From Microstegium vimineum (Eukaryota > Streptophyta > Magnoliopsida > Poales > Poaceae), in NCBI GenBank assembly GCA_022036555.1, contig CM039120.1, positions 23,092,227 to 23,156,226 on the forward strand: a stretch of 64,000 nucleotides of DNA, given 5' to 3'. Below the pieces are notes generated by a model, which was given only the letters and a program-made list of their open reading frames with translations, searched no databases and was not told the origin of the DNA. Of this stretch, positions 23,301 to 33,101 are shown piece by piece. Both the position numbers and the translations under genes were made by a program. Each line of letters starts with the position of its first letter. Within the stretch, counting starts at the first letter, position 1.

Positions 23301-23435
23301 TAAATACTTGTTCACTATGTATTAAACACTTGTGATGATACAATTTTGATAATTTGTCGGCTTATGTGTGTGACTGATCTCTGGGCACACATAAGATTAT
23401 TGCATCTGGTTTTGTCTTTAAAACTAGGTGTGACA
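20398..23435 (+). repeat. 3' LTR of outer Tekay element (3038 bp)
   Basis: Starts TGTAACACCC, ends GGTGTGACA, with TATA box ctatataagg at about 21081-21090. The 375-codon open frame at 20528-21655 is a GC-rich artefact lying across U3, TATA and R; it has no domain and is disrupted in the other LTRs. Confidence 0.94.
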
Positions 23436-23940
23436 ACATGTAGTTAAAATTCTCTATTCATGTTTGTGTGGTGTATGCTAGAATTAGAACCTGTATGGTG
23501 AAATAAAGTAGTAGCATGCATAGGTGGTAACTAGACATAGTGTATGATCATGTATTTTCATGTAACTCAAGAACCATGCCTATAAGGTTGATCTCACGGG
23601 GTTCTTGAGTTTTGATGAATGTCTAGTTATCAATGATACTAAGGATGGTGTCAATTTGCAACTTCGATTGGTATCACGCTTCAAAGGTCCATTCTTTATA
23701 CCTTAGCATCCTTTTGGTAAAATTACTCTCCCACAATTTCTTATCCATGCATATATGCAAAGCCTTCAAAATCCAAACATTTGGCACATATGTAGGGGGA
23801 GTTAATTCTACCAAAAATCAAATTTGTGATGAATGTCCAAATCTTATTCATGATCTAAAAAGCTTGGATATGGCAAATTCAAATTTCAATTACAAATTAA
23901 TCTTTGTGAGGGTTGCCATCAATTACCAAAAAGGGGAGAT
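23436..23940 (+). mobile_element. 3' internal end of a Sirevirus (Ty1/copia)
   Basis: AT-rich sequence with a PPT-like tatgtagggggagtt near 23790 and the terminal accaaaaaggggaga at about 23925-23939, the repeated-polypurine pattern known upstream of Sirevirus 3' LTRs. The 111-codon ORF here resembles no known protein and runs into the LTR. The rest of this element lies to the left of the window, beyond the outer Tekay insertion. Confidence 0.7.
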
Positions 23941-25853
23941 TGAAAGCTCCATGTTTGGTTTTGGATAATTAATGACAACCTAGGACTAACCTTTGTGCTA
24001 AGTAGTTGAATTAGACAAGGTGGTCCGATCTAAGTGATGGAGCTAGATGATGCATCATGGTGGATGGAGATGATCCAAAAGATTAATCATGTGCTCATGC
24101 TTGGAATGGAAATAAATATAAAATCCTATGGGTTCAAGGCACAGGTATAAAATAGAATATTTATTTTGCCGGTCAAGACACAATACAGTGCATGATCGGA
24201 TTTATGATGGGTAACCGTACTATAAAGAGGAGAATTCTTTAATTGCAATGGTTATCTAGTGCCACTAAGTGTGAGTCTCATTTGCATATGCATTGTGCTT
24301 AGTGACGTGGTGAGATTATACCCTGAAAATTTATTTGTGATAAGCTAACTCAAGTGCCCAATTTATTTGGAATATCTTGTTGGAGTTAGCACCGAATAGA
24401 GTTGGAATTAAAAAGAAATAACAGAGAGCACTTGTGTGCGTGTGCTGCTGCTGCATGCATGCTTGTGTGCGTGTGTGCTGTTGCATGCATACTAGTGTGC
24501 GTGTGTGTGTGCAGCATGCCTGCATGCATGTGTGTGTGAACATGGAACACAAGCTTGACTTTTGTGTGTGAGAGAAATGGAACTTGGGTGCATCATGGTG
24601 TAAACATGGAAGTGGTTTTAGTTGACAAAATGGGAAAGGGAGCAGCACATGGGAGAGGAAACTGCTGCCACTAGCCCACTACACCTTCCAAGAAGCTTCG
24701 CGTGCAACTAGCACTGGTCCGTTTGGCCTTCTAACCGTTGCTTTGCTTCTGGGACTGGTCCGTTTGGTCTTGTGACCGTTAGGCAGCGCGTGTGGGTTAA
24801 GTCCAGCGCCCTCCCCTTGCTTCTGAAGTACTACTCCTCCCTCTGCTCACTCACGCAAGAACACAACAGAGAAAGGAAAAAGCTCTCAACTCCTCCCCTC
24901 TCTCATACCTTTGATTTGAGTCAAAAATCAAGTGAGAGAGCTAGTTCATGAGATCCATTTGAGCGATCCAAGAAGATCTCCTATCCCTCTCCTCTCCTTC
25001 TCCAAGCTTGGTGCTTATTTTTGAGAGGATTGAGGGAAACCCTAGGGCATTTCGATTTGGGTAAAACCTAGTGTTTATGCATTTGTGATTCATTTTTGTG
25101 GCACTGGGTGGTGATTGTAATTGTGGTATTCTTATTACTCTTGGTGATTGTCGTCACCTAGACGGTTGGAGATCGATTGATTGGTGAGGGGATTTGGTGA
25201 TTGTGTCCGCCCCCACTCAAGGTGAATTTGTGAGGGGTTGTTGTGGTTCCCCGGCGGAGTGCTAAATTCCAACTCTAGTGGATTGCTCGTGTCATTGAGT
25301 TACCGCACTTGTGTGTGGGTTCTTGCGGTGCCTTGAGGGACTTGGCTTGAGGGCCTTCTACGAGGAACCACCAAGGTGTTGGTCGACACAACGGGGATTA
25401 GCTTGCTGGCAAGCAAGTGAACCTCGGGAGAAAAATCATTGGTGTCATCTCTTGTCTCCCGGTGAATTGAATTGATTGATATATATTGTTGTTGGAATTA
25501 ATTATTTGGTGATTGGCTCTCTACTCTTCAACGGCGTTATAAAAATCACCTCTCTTCCTTGCATTTATTTGTTCTCATCTTGCTTAGTAGTAATTATATC
25601 TAGTTGAGTAGAAGTCGCTTGTGTAGTTATAATTAGAGTATCCTTTTGCTCACTAGTGGTATTTATGAAACCTAGCAAATTGAGTGACATAGAGACTATA
25701 TTTATTAGATTTGCAATAGGTGGCTTGCCTAACAAGTAGAGCTAGAGCAAACCACATTTATCGCCATTTGTGTTACTAATATTTCCTCTAGTGATCTTGA
25801 AGATTTTAAATTAGGCTATTCACTCCCCCATCTAGCCATATTAAGACCTTTCA
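23941..25853 (+). repeat. 3' LTR of Sirevirus (Ty1/copia)
   Basis: The ends TGAAAG...CTTTCA form the terminal inverted repeat. The typical beginning (TTTGGTTTTGGATAATTAATG) and end (ctattcactcccccatctagcc) are those of Maximus/SIRE LTRs. TATA box tataaag at 24220-24226. A GT-rich simple repeat with CATGCATG blocks lies at 24430-24540. The minus-strand ORF at 24331-24648 is only a translation of that repeat. Confidence 0.85.
24430..24540 (+). repeat. GT/GC-rich simple repeat with CATGCATG blocks
   Basis: Alternating tgtgtgcgtgtg tracts and gcatgcatg palindromes inside the Sirevirus LTR; able in principle to form alternative DNA structure. Confidence 0.8.
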
Positions 25854-28589
25854 ATGGTGCCCCCAATGAGGACCTATGATTAACTAGGTGGGTCAGATAG
25901 GAGAGCTCAGGAGGGGCTATACTTTGTTCATCTTGAGCAAAGTGGTCCTTCCCCGAGACACTTATGGCGAGGAGGAAGACGATGCATCCTCCATGCACAC
26001 TTCTAGTGGCATACCTCCTCAGCCACCATAGCCGCAACGAGCACGAGCATCCTTCTCGTCCACACGAGACAGGGAGCGTCGTGAACTACGGCAACAATTA
26101 GATCATGTCACCAACATCGTTGGTGAGTTGCGTGTTGAGCACGATAAGACAGCACACATCGTCCAGCAAACTGCTGAGAACATTCAAGCAATGCATGAAG
26201 AACAACATCGGCGTTGGGACTTTTGGCGGCAACAACATCCACATCCGCTGCATTATTAAGCAAAAGACAAGCTTGGGGGAGATTCTCTTCCCCACTAAGG
26301 TAAGTTTTTAATTTCAGGATTTATATTCATGCAATTTTCTTACTTATCTTAGCTTTATATTTAAAATCTGCATATGATAAAATAAAATAAAAAGACTTTC
26401 TCTACTCTCACTTATTCTATGAAAATTAATATCTCCTATGGAAATGATGAATAGTTGCTCTGCTAAGTATTTCTCTAGAACTTAGTTTACATCTTGGTAC
26501 TTCTTTAAGTATGGATTACTTGGCTTAAAAGAAAACATCATGAACCTCAAACTTTTGTGGGTTGCAAATACCGATTAGTAACATATCACCTTTATCTTTC
26601 TGCATTTTAAAGGAAAACAAAATAAATATTTATTTATCATTGCACCATTAAAACCTAAGCCCCATGTGAGAGAACTTATGACACTACCATAAGGAAACTT
26701 AGTGTGGTGGCATAAAAATAATTTTTATTTCTCTTGCATAATAAAATATAAAATTCGAAAAAGATGAGACATTTAATTTCTGTTAGAATCTATTAAAGTT
26801 TTAAATTAGCTCTTGAGAAGATTCAATTACTCTTTTGGCTGACCACTAACCCCATTGTCATAATAGAGCCTCGAGTTTTGTTTGTTCTTGTCGGAGTATA
26901 ATCATACATGATTGAAAGCACCAAGGAGGAGTGAGCCCAACCAGGAGGCTACTTCCAGAGATCATTCAACTCAACCATAGCAAAATCAAGCTTGGGGGAG
27001 GGAACCCCAGTTATTAGGTAAGTATAACTATTTATAGAGTCTATCTTATAGTCATAAAATATTAAAAATATGTGAGCACATAAAGGTTCACTATAGTATC
27101 AAACAAAACTTAAAATTGCCAAAAATATATGGGAACATGAAGGTCCATGTCTGTCAAGTCTTAAGAGCCCTAAATAAAGATATGTTTAGTTTGGGTCTGT
27201 GTTTAATTTGTTAGACTCAATAAAAGCTATGAACTTTAATTTTTTCTTGGAGATGATGAATAGTTGCTCTGCCATAATCCCTTTTAAGTACCTAGTTTTC
27301 AACCTTGAATTCTCCTAAGTTTTGGTTTAAAACTACTTTGATTTGAGAATTTACTCTGAACCTGAAACTTGTGGAGGCATATACTTAAACTAAGTTGAGA
27401 TGGTTGGGAGATATGACATGAAAGTCTGAGCTGCTATTTATCTTACTCCTAGCAATACTAAGTTCTGGTGATTTATCTTTTGAAAATTTTAAATCTTACA
27501 TGATGAGCTCTTGTATGAAATAGTTTAAATTCCTACCAAAGCCATATACATATACATTTAGATTAGGAAGACTCATTCATGCTACTTGTCTTTGTATTGA
27601 GTGCTATCAACCTTTAGACCCTGTAAAGAGTCTTGTCATGCTTTGAAATCAAGATCACGTATATACCACCCAAATATGCACTACTATACACCGGAGTAGG
27701 CGCAACAACATGCCATTCATCCACCAGAAAAAGGTCTTACTCTTACACTGAGAGTAACCACCACCAAAATATCCATTTCCAATAAATGCTCCAGAGTTCT
27801 TGTTATATTCTCTCAGGAGTCTATCTTGGTAATAGAGATATGAGCTATGCAAAAGCTATTCGAAAAAAGAGAAAAGAGAGGAATTAAAAATGGACAAGTG
27901 TCTGACGCACCACTTAGAAAAATAAATAAGATAGCTCATACTCTCTAGCCATGTGTTCAAAATTTCCAAATTCCAAAAGAGAGATTTATTCCAAGGAGCA
28001 AAGTAGAATTAGGTTTTCACCATCACCATCATCATCATCACCACCATATATCCACCATATCCATACACCTGCACATCTTGACTTGATTGTATGACCTGAC
28101 TCTCCGTGGATCTATTGTTTGACTTTACAACACATGTAAAGTAAGTATTCTAACCTTGTTAAGCCATTCCTATGAAACTCCAATATATTTACTAGTATAG
28201 GAGGGCATGACATTATTAATACCTCAGTGAGATCCACAAATACCACATACATAAGAGACTTGAGGGTGTCATACAATTAAGCTCTAGGTTTTATTTAGAA
28301 TATTTTGCAAAACCCAGAATTTTGGTAAAAATGAAGAGTTTGAGACATAGTGCCTGACTTGATTACTCTGTATTTCAATTACTCAAGACCGAAGTGATAG
28401 GAAAAGCCCCATGGTTGAAGGTAATACATGCGAGTTCGATAGTTAGAGTAATTTTTTCTAATTCATAGAAAAATTTTTGTTTGAAAGCATGTGAACTTTT
28501 GAGGTGTGAAAGCATTACAGCAACTTCTGATCCAAGTTTATTAGAGAGGCTTTGCTTAGGGACTAGCAAAGGGTAAGTTCGGGGGAGCT
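25854..28589 (+). mobile_element. Athila-like 3' non-coding internal region
   Basis: It starts with a short decayed coding remnant (25854-26260; the six-frame pieces are short and cannot be assigned) and then becomes non-coding. It contains the motif aagcttgggggag at 26270 and again at about 26990, each followed by ...aaggtaag and, some 200 bp later, gatgaatagttgctctgc. These are two diverged tandem units, and a third homologous unit is at 47290. The region ends in a polypurine tract, ttcgggggagct, at 28579-28589. A CAT/CAC triplet repeat is at 28018-28050. The pattern fits the long 3' region of Athila-type gypsy elements. Confidence 0.6.
26270..27860 (+). repeat. Two diverged tandem units with PPT-like starts
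   Basis: Unit 1 starts at about 26270 and unit 2 at about 26990. Both hold aagcttgggggag, aaggtaag-like, gatgaatagttgctctgc, and catgaacct/ctgaacctg followed by gaaacttgtgg or caaacttttgtgg, in the same order. Unit 2 continues with agatcacgtatataccacc...caacaacatgcc, which is matched by 47850-47910. Confidence 0.7.
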
Positions 28590-29930
28590 TGTTGACGGTC
28601 GTTAGCGTCAAATTTTTATGCAAATATAATCATGATAATAGGATCAATCATATATAAAATAGAGAAGTATAGGGTATTATTTAACAATTTCCATGAGTTT
28701 TGGTGTTTCATTATTTTCAAGGGACTATTCCAGAAAAGAGCAATAAAGGGAATGAAATCAAAGAAGATATCAAATAAATCTCGTGGAGATATAGTTGTCA
28801 ATCAACTCACGGAGGATCCCGCAGACAGTGAAGCGAAGTGAGGGCCCAGACCCCACCATGTGGGTCCAGCTGACATGGGGTGGGGTTGAGTGGCACCGCC
28901 CTGGTCCCACTGGCCACCGTTTTCTGGAAGCTTCCTCCACCGCCTAGGAGGAGTCATCTCGGGCCTACACTACGTCGGTTTGATCCAACGGCTAACGTGC
29001 ACCCCACCGGACTATAAATAGAGGGCAGATCCCGCTGGAGGAATCCCTAGATCATTTGGAGATCCATTCAGTTTAAGTTATAGGAGATCCAGTCATCCAG
29101 ATCCATAAACCCTAGTTCATCCAGAGCTTTTCTAGTTCATAGAATAACTTAGATCAACAGCAGAGGAAGTTCAGATACGTCAATCGATCTTGGACTCCCA
29201 ACGTTGTCAAGAGATTGGAGTCTGGTACAATTCTTATTCTCTTATTCTATTTTAGTATTTATCTACAGTTGTAAGATATTTATAGGCAACACTATTCTTC
29301 ATTAATATGTTCTTGTCTACTTTGTTCATTGTCTACGTTAATATATCTAGTATAGTTAGTTTGCTATTAAGTTCATGCATATGTTTGTATATCGCTTGTC
29401 TATTTGATCATATGGCGGCAGGTAGGCAGTATGTAGGCATGGTGCTTAGATACATTGCTTATCTGCGGATGCCCCCATCTGTGCCGGGTCGTGGGGTATA
29501 TCATGGACGTGACAGGTCCATTGAGTCCTTTGTAGGCCTCCCCCTGTGAAGTGGTTTAGTAGGGAAGAATTGTTAGGTTCAGGATATCTTGCTATATCTG
29601 AGGTTTCTGAACTCAACTCATCCTGTTCATGGCCCCATTGTAATTGAGAACATTGGCAGTATTACTTAACAATGATTACTAGATGTACTTGAACTAACTA
29701 GCGTAGCTTTGATGGTAGCTAGAATACTTGAACAATCATTAATTCTTTATATTTTCATATTTATCCTTATTTATTTATGCATAGTCACACACATAAATAT
29801 AATATTTCATAAGTACCATAAAATATTCCTTGCTCTATAATTACAGATGACAACCTAGTTCCATGCTTAGGAGTATAAGGTAAAAGATAAGTGGCTTGTT
29901 GCTAAAGGCAAGTTAATTACATACCATCCA
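28590..29930 (+). repeat. LTR of Athila-like element, PPT on the left and PBS on the right
   Basis: Starts TGTTGACGGTC immediately after the polypurine tract. TATA box tataaata at 29013-29020. A telo-box AAACCCTA is at 29107-29114 in the presumed leader. The right end is placed just before the tRNA-Asp-like primer site, at about 29930; an alternative end is taca at 29845. The ORF at 29307-29549 has no domain. Confidence 0.6.
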
Positions 29931-29934
29931 CTTT

Positions 29935-29946
29935 TGGCGCCATTGC
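29935..29946 (+). other. Primer-site-like sequence (tRNA-Asp type)
   Basis: TGGCGCCATTGC matches the common plant tRNA-Asp primer site at 11 of 12 positions and then diverges abruptly into helicase coding sequence. It could also be chance. Confidence 0.5.
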
Positions 29947-30796
29947 TAAGAAATATGTTGTTGGTGATGTCGTTAAGAAATGTGAACATTAACAAAGATG
30001 GTGATGTACGTATTCCAGACGAGATTTGTGTCCCATACTCTGACGATGCCCAGAAAGATCTCCATACATTCATCGACGCTATCTTTCCAAATCTAAATGC
30101 AAACATGGCAGACAAAGACTACATCACCACTAGAGCGATTTTATCTACACGCAATGATTGGGTGGACATGGTTAATATGACAATGATTGATATGTTCCAC
30201 GGTGGGGAGACAGTGTATCATAGTTTTGACGCCATGTAGATGATCCACATAACTACTATCCATCGGAGTTCCTTAACAGTCTAACACCCAACTGACTGCC
30301 TCCACATGTCTTGAAACTCAAGCTCGGGTGTCCTGTCATATTGCTTAAAAATATTGATCCTACAAATGGGCTATGCAATGGTACAAGGCTGGTTGTGCGG
30401 GGGTTCCGAAGAAATACAATCGACGTGGAAATCGTGGTGGGACAACATGCTGGAAAGCGGGTATTCCTTTCTCGAATACTGCTATGCCCGTCGGATGATG
30501 AGATGTTTCCATTCCAATTTAAGAGGAAGCAGTTTCCAACCAGGTTGAGCTTTGCCATGACGGTCAACATGTCACAGGGCCAGACTATCTCGAACGTCGG
30601 TGTGTATCTGCCCGCGTCGGTGTTCTCTCATGGGCAGTTGTATGTTGCGATGTCTAGAGCCACGACAAGAACGAATATCAAGGTCCTTGCCCTTCCTCCT
30701 GATGTGTATGCAGTGGAGGAGGAGACAAACAAGAAGGCAACGAAAAAGGCTCAAAAGGATGCCAAGCAAAAGTTATGGATAAGAAGACACAAATGA
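29947..30796 (+). pseudogene. Helitron helicase (PIF1-like), C-terminal part
   Basis: The reading frame 29934-30239 contains GDVRIPDEICVPYSDDA and NMADKDYITTRAILSTRND. After a frame change near 30236 and a TGA near 30294, the ORF at 30311-30796 continues with LKLGCPVILLKNIDPTNGLC, LSFAMTVNMSQGQT (helicase motif V, where Lys-Ala is usual in place of Met-Ser) and YVAMSRATTRTNIKVL (motif VI). This is the last third of the helicase half of a RepHel protein, which unwinds and mobilises Helitron DNA. The usual basic Lys-rich tail ends it at 30796. It is truncated on the left at the primer-site junction and non-functional. Confidence 0.9.
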
Positions 30797-30903
30797 TGCA
30801 TGGAACTTTCACGAAGAATATTATATTTAAAAGGTTCTAACGCCATAGACGAGGTAATATAACATTTTAGTAATACAATGCACTTTTCATTCCATTTGTA
30901 TTA

Positions 30904-32003
30904 TGTCGGATACCTGAGAAGAGGGTACCCCAACTTCACACTTCGTGAAAACAAAATCATCCCCAGGAGCTCCTCCGCCTCGCCCGAGCTAGGGTGACGA
31001 CATCACTCCCGACGACTTACCATCTTAACCAAACTAGAAGGGCAGTACTCCCTCGGAGGGTCTTCCGCCTCCTCCGAGCAGGGTTGACGTCATCCGTGAC
31101 GACATCTACCCTCGGGGGCTTCTCACCCGAAAGGACCAAGGCAACGACACTCCATCGGGGGCTCCTTCGCCTCGTCCGAGCGGGGGTGACATCATCCGTG
31201 ACGTCATCTGCCCTCGGGGGTTTCCCCGCCCGAACCAGCTAAGGCAATAACACTCCCTCGGAGGATCTTCTGCCCCGTCCGAGCCTGGATGACGTCATCC
31301 GTGACGCCATCTACCCTCGGGTGATCTTCCACCTCGTCCGAGCCTGGGTAACGTCATTTGTGATGTCACCTGCCCTCGGAGACTTCCCCGATCCATGGTG
31401 CACTTTAGCCCACAGTCAAAAGGTCCACAGTACAGACTCGTCCTTGGGGATGGGGGTTACAGGAGCACCACCAAGTAGAAGGTGCGTGGCTAAGTTGTAT
31501 CAAGGACGAACAGGACCCGCGACGTGCCAACAGGCGAAGCTTTCCCAGGAAGGAAGGGGAACAGAAGCCAGGAGCGTCCTCCAAGTCAAACAGCCTATAC
31601 CAGGCCCACATTTCCTCTCTCTCTCTCTCTCTATTGTACTCCTCCATATCTCCCTATGTATAAAGGGGGAGAATGGACCTCCAATTTAGCTCTCTCGACT
31701 CTCTGAACTCATTCACACACACACACACACACTCATACTCGAATCCACGCGAGCTCTCGCAATGAACCTCGAACCTCATACGCACGAGACCGGGGAACCG
31801 GCTTCCCTCTCTCACCAAAGCTTGTAGCTCCCCTCTAAGAGCTCTCCATGCTCGGTAACATGACTCAACAGCAAACTGGACATAGGGCATTCATGCCGGA
31901 ACCAGTATAAACCTTGTGTTCTCCGGGCGTAACCATCCAATGTCCGACACGCATAGAAATTTACTCGTTGGCTGTCTAGACCCCGCCATTTTAGACACCG
32001 ATA
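30904..32003 (+). repeat. 5' LTR of left Tat element
   Basis: Begins TGTCGGATACC and is collinear with 45359-46631 except that about 200 bp corresponding to 45915-46110 are missing. It carries GC-rich imperfect repeats with paired TGACG motifs at 30995-31365, and (ct)n near 31615 and (ac)n at 31711-31730. The plus-strand TATA-like tatgtataaaggg is near 31655. Confidence 0.88.
30995..31365 (+). promoter_or_regulatory. Array of as-1-like paired TGACG motifs in U3
   Basis: TGACG pairs start 12 bases apart: 31085/31097 (exact), 31187/31199 (TGACA then TGACG), 31290/31302 (exact) and 31349/31361 (degenerate), plus a single TGACG at 30995. The as-1 element bound by TGA bZIP factors has the same 12-base start-to-start spacing. 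The array is repeated in the 3' LTR at 45450-45820. Confidence 0.65.
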
Positions 32004-32004
32004 G

Positions 32005-32023
32005 TTGATGCACAGGTAGGGGA
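32005..32023 (+). other. Decayed primer binding site of left Tat element
   Basis: ttgatgcacaggtagggga resembles the tRNA-Arg-type site of grass Tat elements (TTGGCGC-CCAGGTAGGGG) with several changes. Confidence 0.5.
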
Positions 32024-32055
32024 CTTTGTGTGTCACCCGTATTTTCGAGTATCGG

Positions 32056-33101
32056 ATGGCTTCTCGCCGTGTTGATTTTGCTCCGGGCTCCATTGTTCGT
32101 TTTGGTAGCCTGGACTTCCAGTGCCACGGGCAGGAGGCCGACCTGGTCCTCCATCGCCCCACGGTCTCCTCTAACATAGTCGTGGATGCCATCTCGACAT
32201 CCATGGCCCACCTCAACCTGCCTCCCTCCAGGGAGCAAGTCGCTCGCGGGACAGCCATCCAGTGGGCCGACTATCCTCAGTTCGAGCGCCAGCTCGACAC
32301 GTTGATGGGACCCCAGCCGACTCGGGAGTCCCTGCACAACCTTACTTCGCATTTGCCAATGTGACGGCGTAGCTCGCGGGAGGGCAGCCGCTCTCTCCAG
32401 GGCACATCGAAGCGCCCGTCCCGGAGGCACCACCATTCGGCATGAGGAATTCCGCTGCGTCATATTCGGAGAGGGTGGCCGCATGGTTCCACGCTGACCC
32501 CGTAGAAGGGGCACGCATCGGGCTCGCGTCCCATTACCTCCGGTCCGTCTCCGGTCTCACAAGCCCAAAGGCCACCTCTTACGCCGGCTCCAGCCATGGG
32601 AGCGTCGACCCCTGGGAACCCCTGGACTTCGAAGGTCTAGGGGATAAGGGGGCTTTTTACGGCTTCCTCCATGCCAGCGACTACTTGCTCGACTCCGACT
32701 CGAGCGACTACAACGCGGGCTGTGGCCGCGAGTGTTTCATGTGTGACCCACCGCCGCCCGGAGCCGCTATCGACCCCACCCTCATCAACGGCGGGGACGA
32801 CGACAGCGATGGCGTCCACACGCCCGTACATGAGATGGGTGTTCCGACACCCCAGCCACGGCCCGATCTGCAGCCTTCGGATCCCTAGCAGCAGCAGCTT
32901 CGCGACCTCTGTGACATGGAGTAGCAGCTCGCAGAGCGCCAGCGAAGGGTGACGTTTGAGCACGAAAAGCTTGAACGTGAACCTCGTGCTCACAGGGATG
33001 CCAGAACGGTACACCAATGCATCATCAACGACGAACATGGTACGCCGCAGTTCACGCGGGCGAGCCAGAACATTGTGGCAGCAAGGATGCTGCTCCGCAA
33101 C
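32056..33101 (+). pseudogene. gag N-terminal half of left Tat element, degenerate
   Basis: The ORF at 32026-32364 (probable start 32056) contains FGSLDFQCHGQEADLVLHRP and WADYPQFERQLDTLMGPQ. The next ORF, 32442-32888, and then 32949-33101 continue in shifted frames, with TAG codons at 32886 and 32922. This is the poorly conserved N-terminal part of the Tat gag. It ends at ...ARMLLRN, where a copia-type LTR is inserted, and resumes at 35169. The opposite-strand ORFs here (31812-32514 and 32637-33110) are shadows. Confidence 0.7.

Larger units (their letters stand above)
1..23435 (+). mobile_element. Outer Tekay-type Ty3/gypsy chromovirus, split by a nested copy
   Basis: This is an autonomous-type LTR retrotransposon in the order LTR, primer site, ORF0, gag, protease, RT, RNase H, integrase, chromodomain, polypurine tract, LTR. 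Its left part is 1-4982 and its right part 16551-23435; the inner copy lies between, flanked by the 5-bp duplication ttatg (4978-4982 and 16551-16555). The 5' LTR lacks roughly its first 390 bases, which are outside the window: base 1 aligns with about 20786 of the 3' LTR. The C-terminal chromodomain and the LTR ends TGTAACACCC...GGTGTGACA fit the Tekay/Del clade. Several frameshifts and stops make it non-functional as read. It sits in the 3' internal region of a Sirevirus; acatg at 23436-23440 is the candidate duplication but its left partner is not visible. Confidence 0.9.

Noticed and set aside
24331..24648. 105-codon His/Thr/Cys-rich minus-strand ORF
   Set aside because: Translation of a GT-rich simple repeat in the Sirevirus LTR.
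28018..28050. His-rich coding possibility from (CAT/CAC)n
   Set aside because: A short triplet repeat in a non-coding region with no surrounding ORF.
30960..31390. Regularly spaced GC-rich repeats resembling a CRISPR array
   Set aside because: Nuclear plant LTR; the repeats are imperfect, vary in spacing and recur in the partner LTR. Better explained as promoter motif repeats.
32671..32952. Thr/Ser-rich ORF in gag N-terminal region
   Set aside because: Alternative frame of the gag segment; the frame at 32442-32888 is the better candidate.
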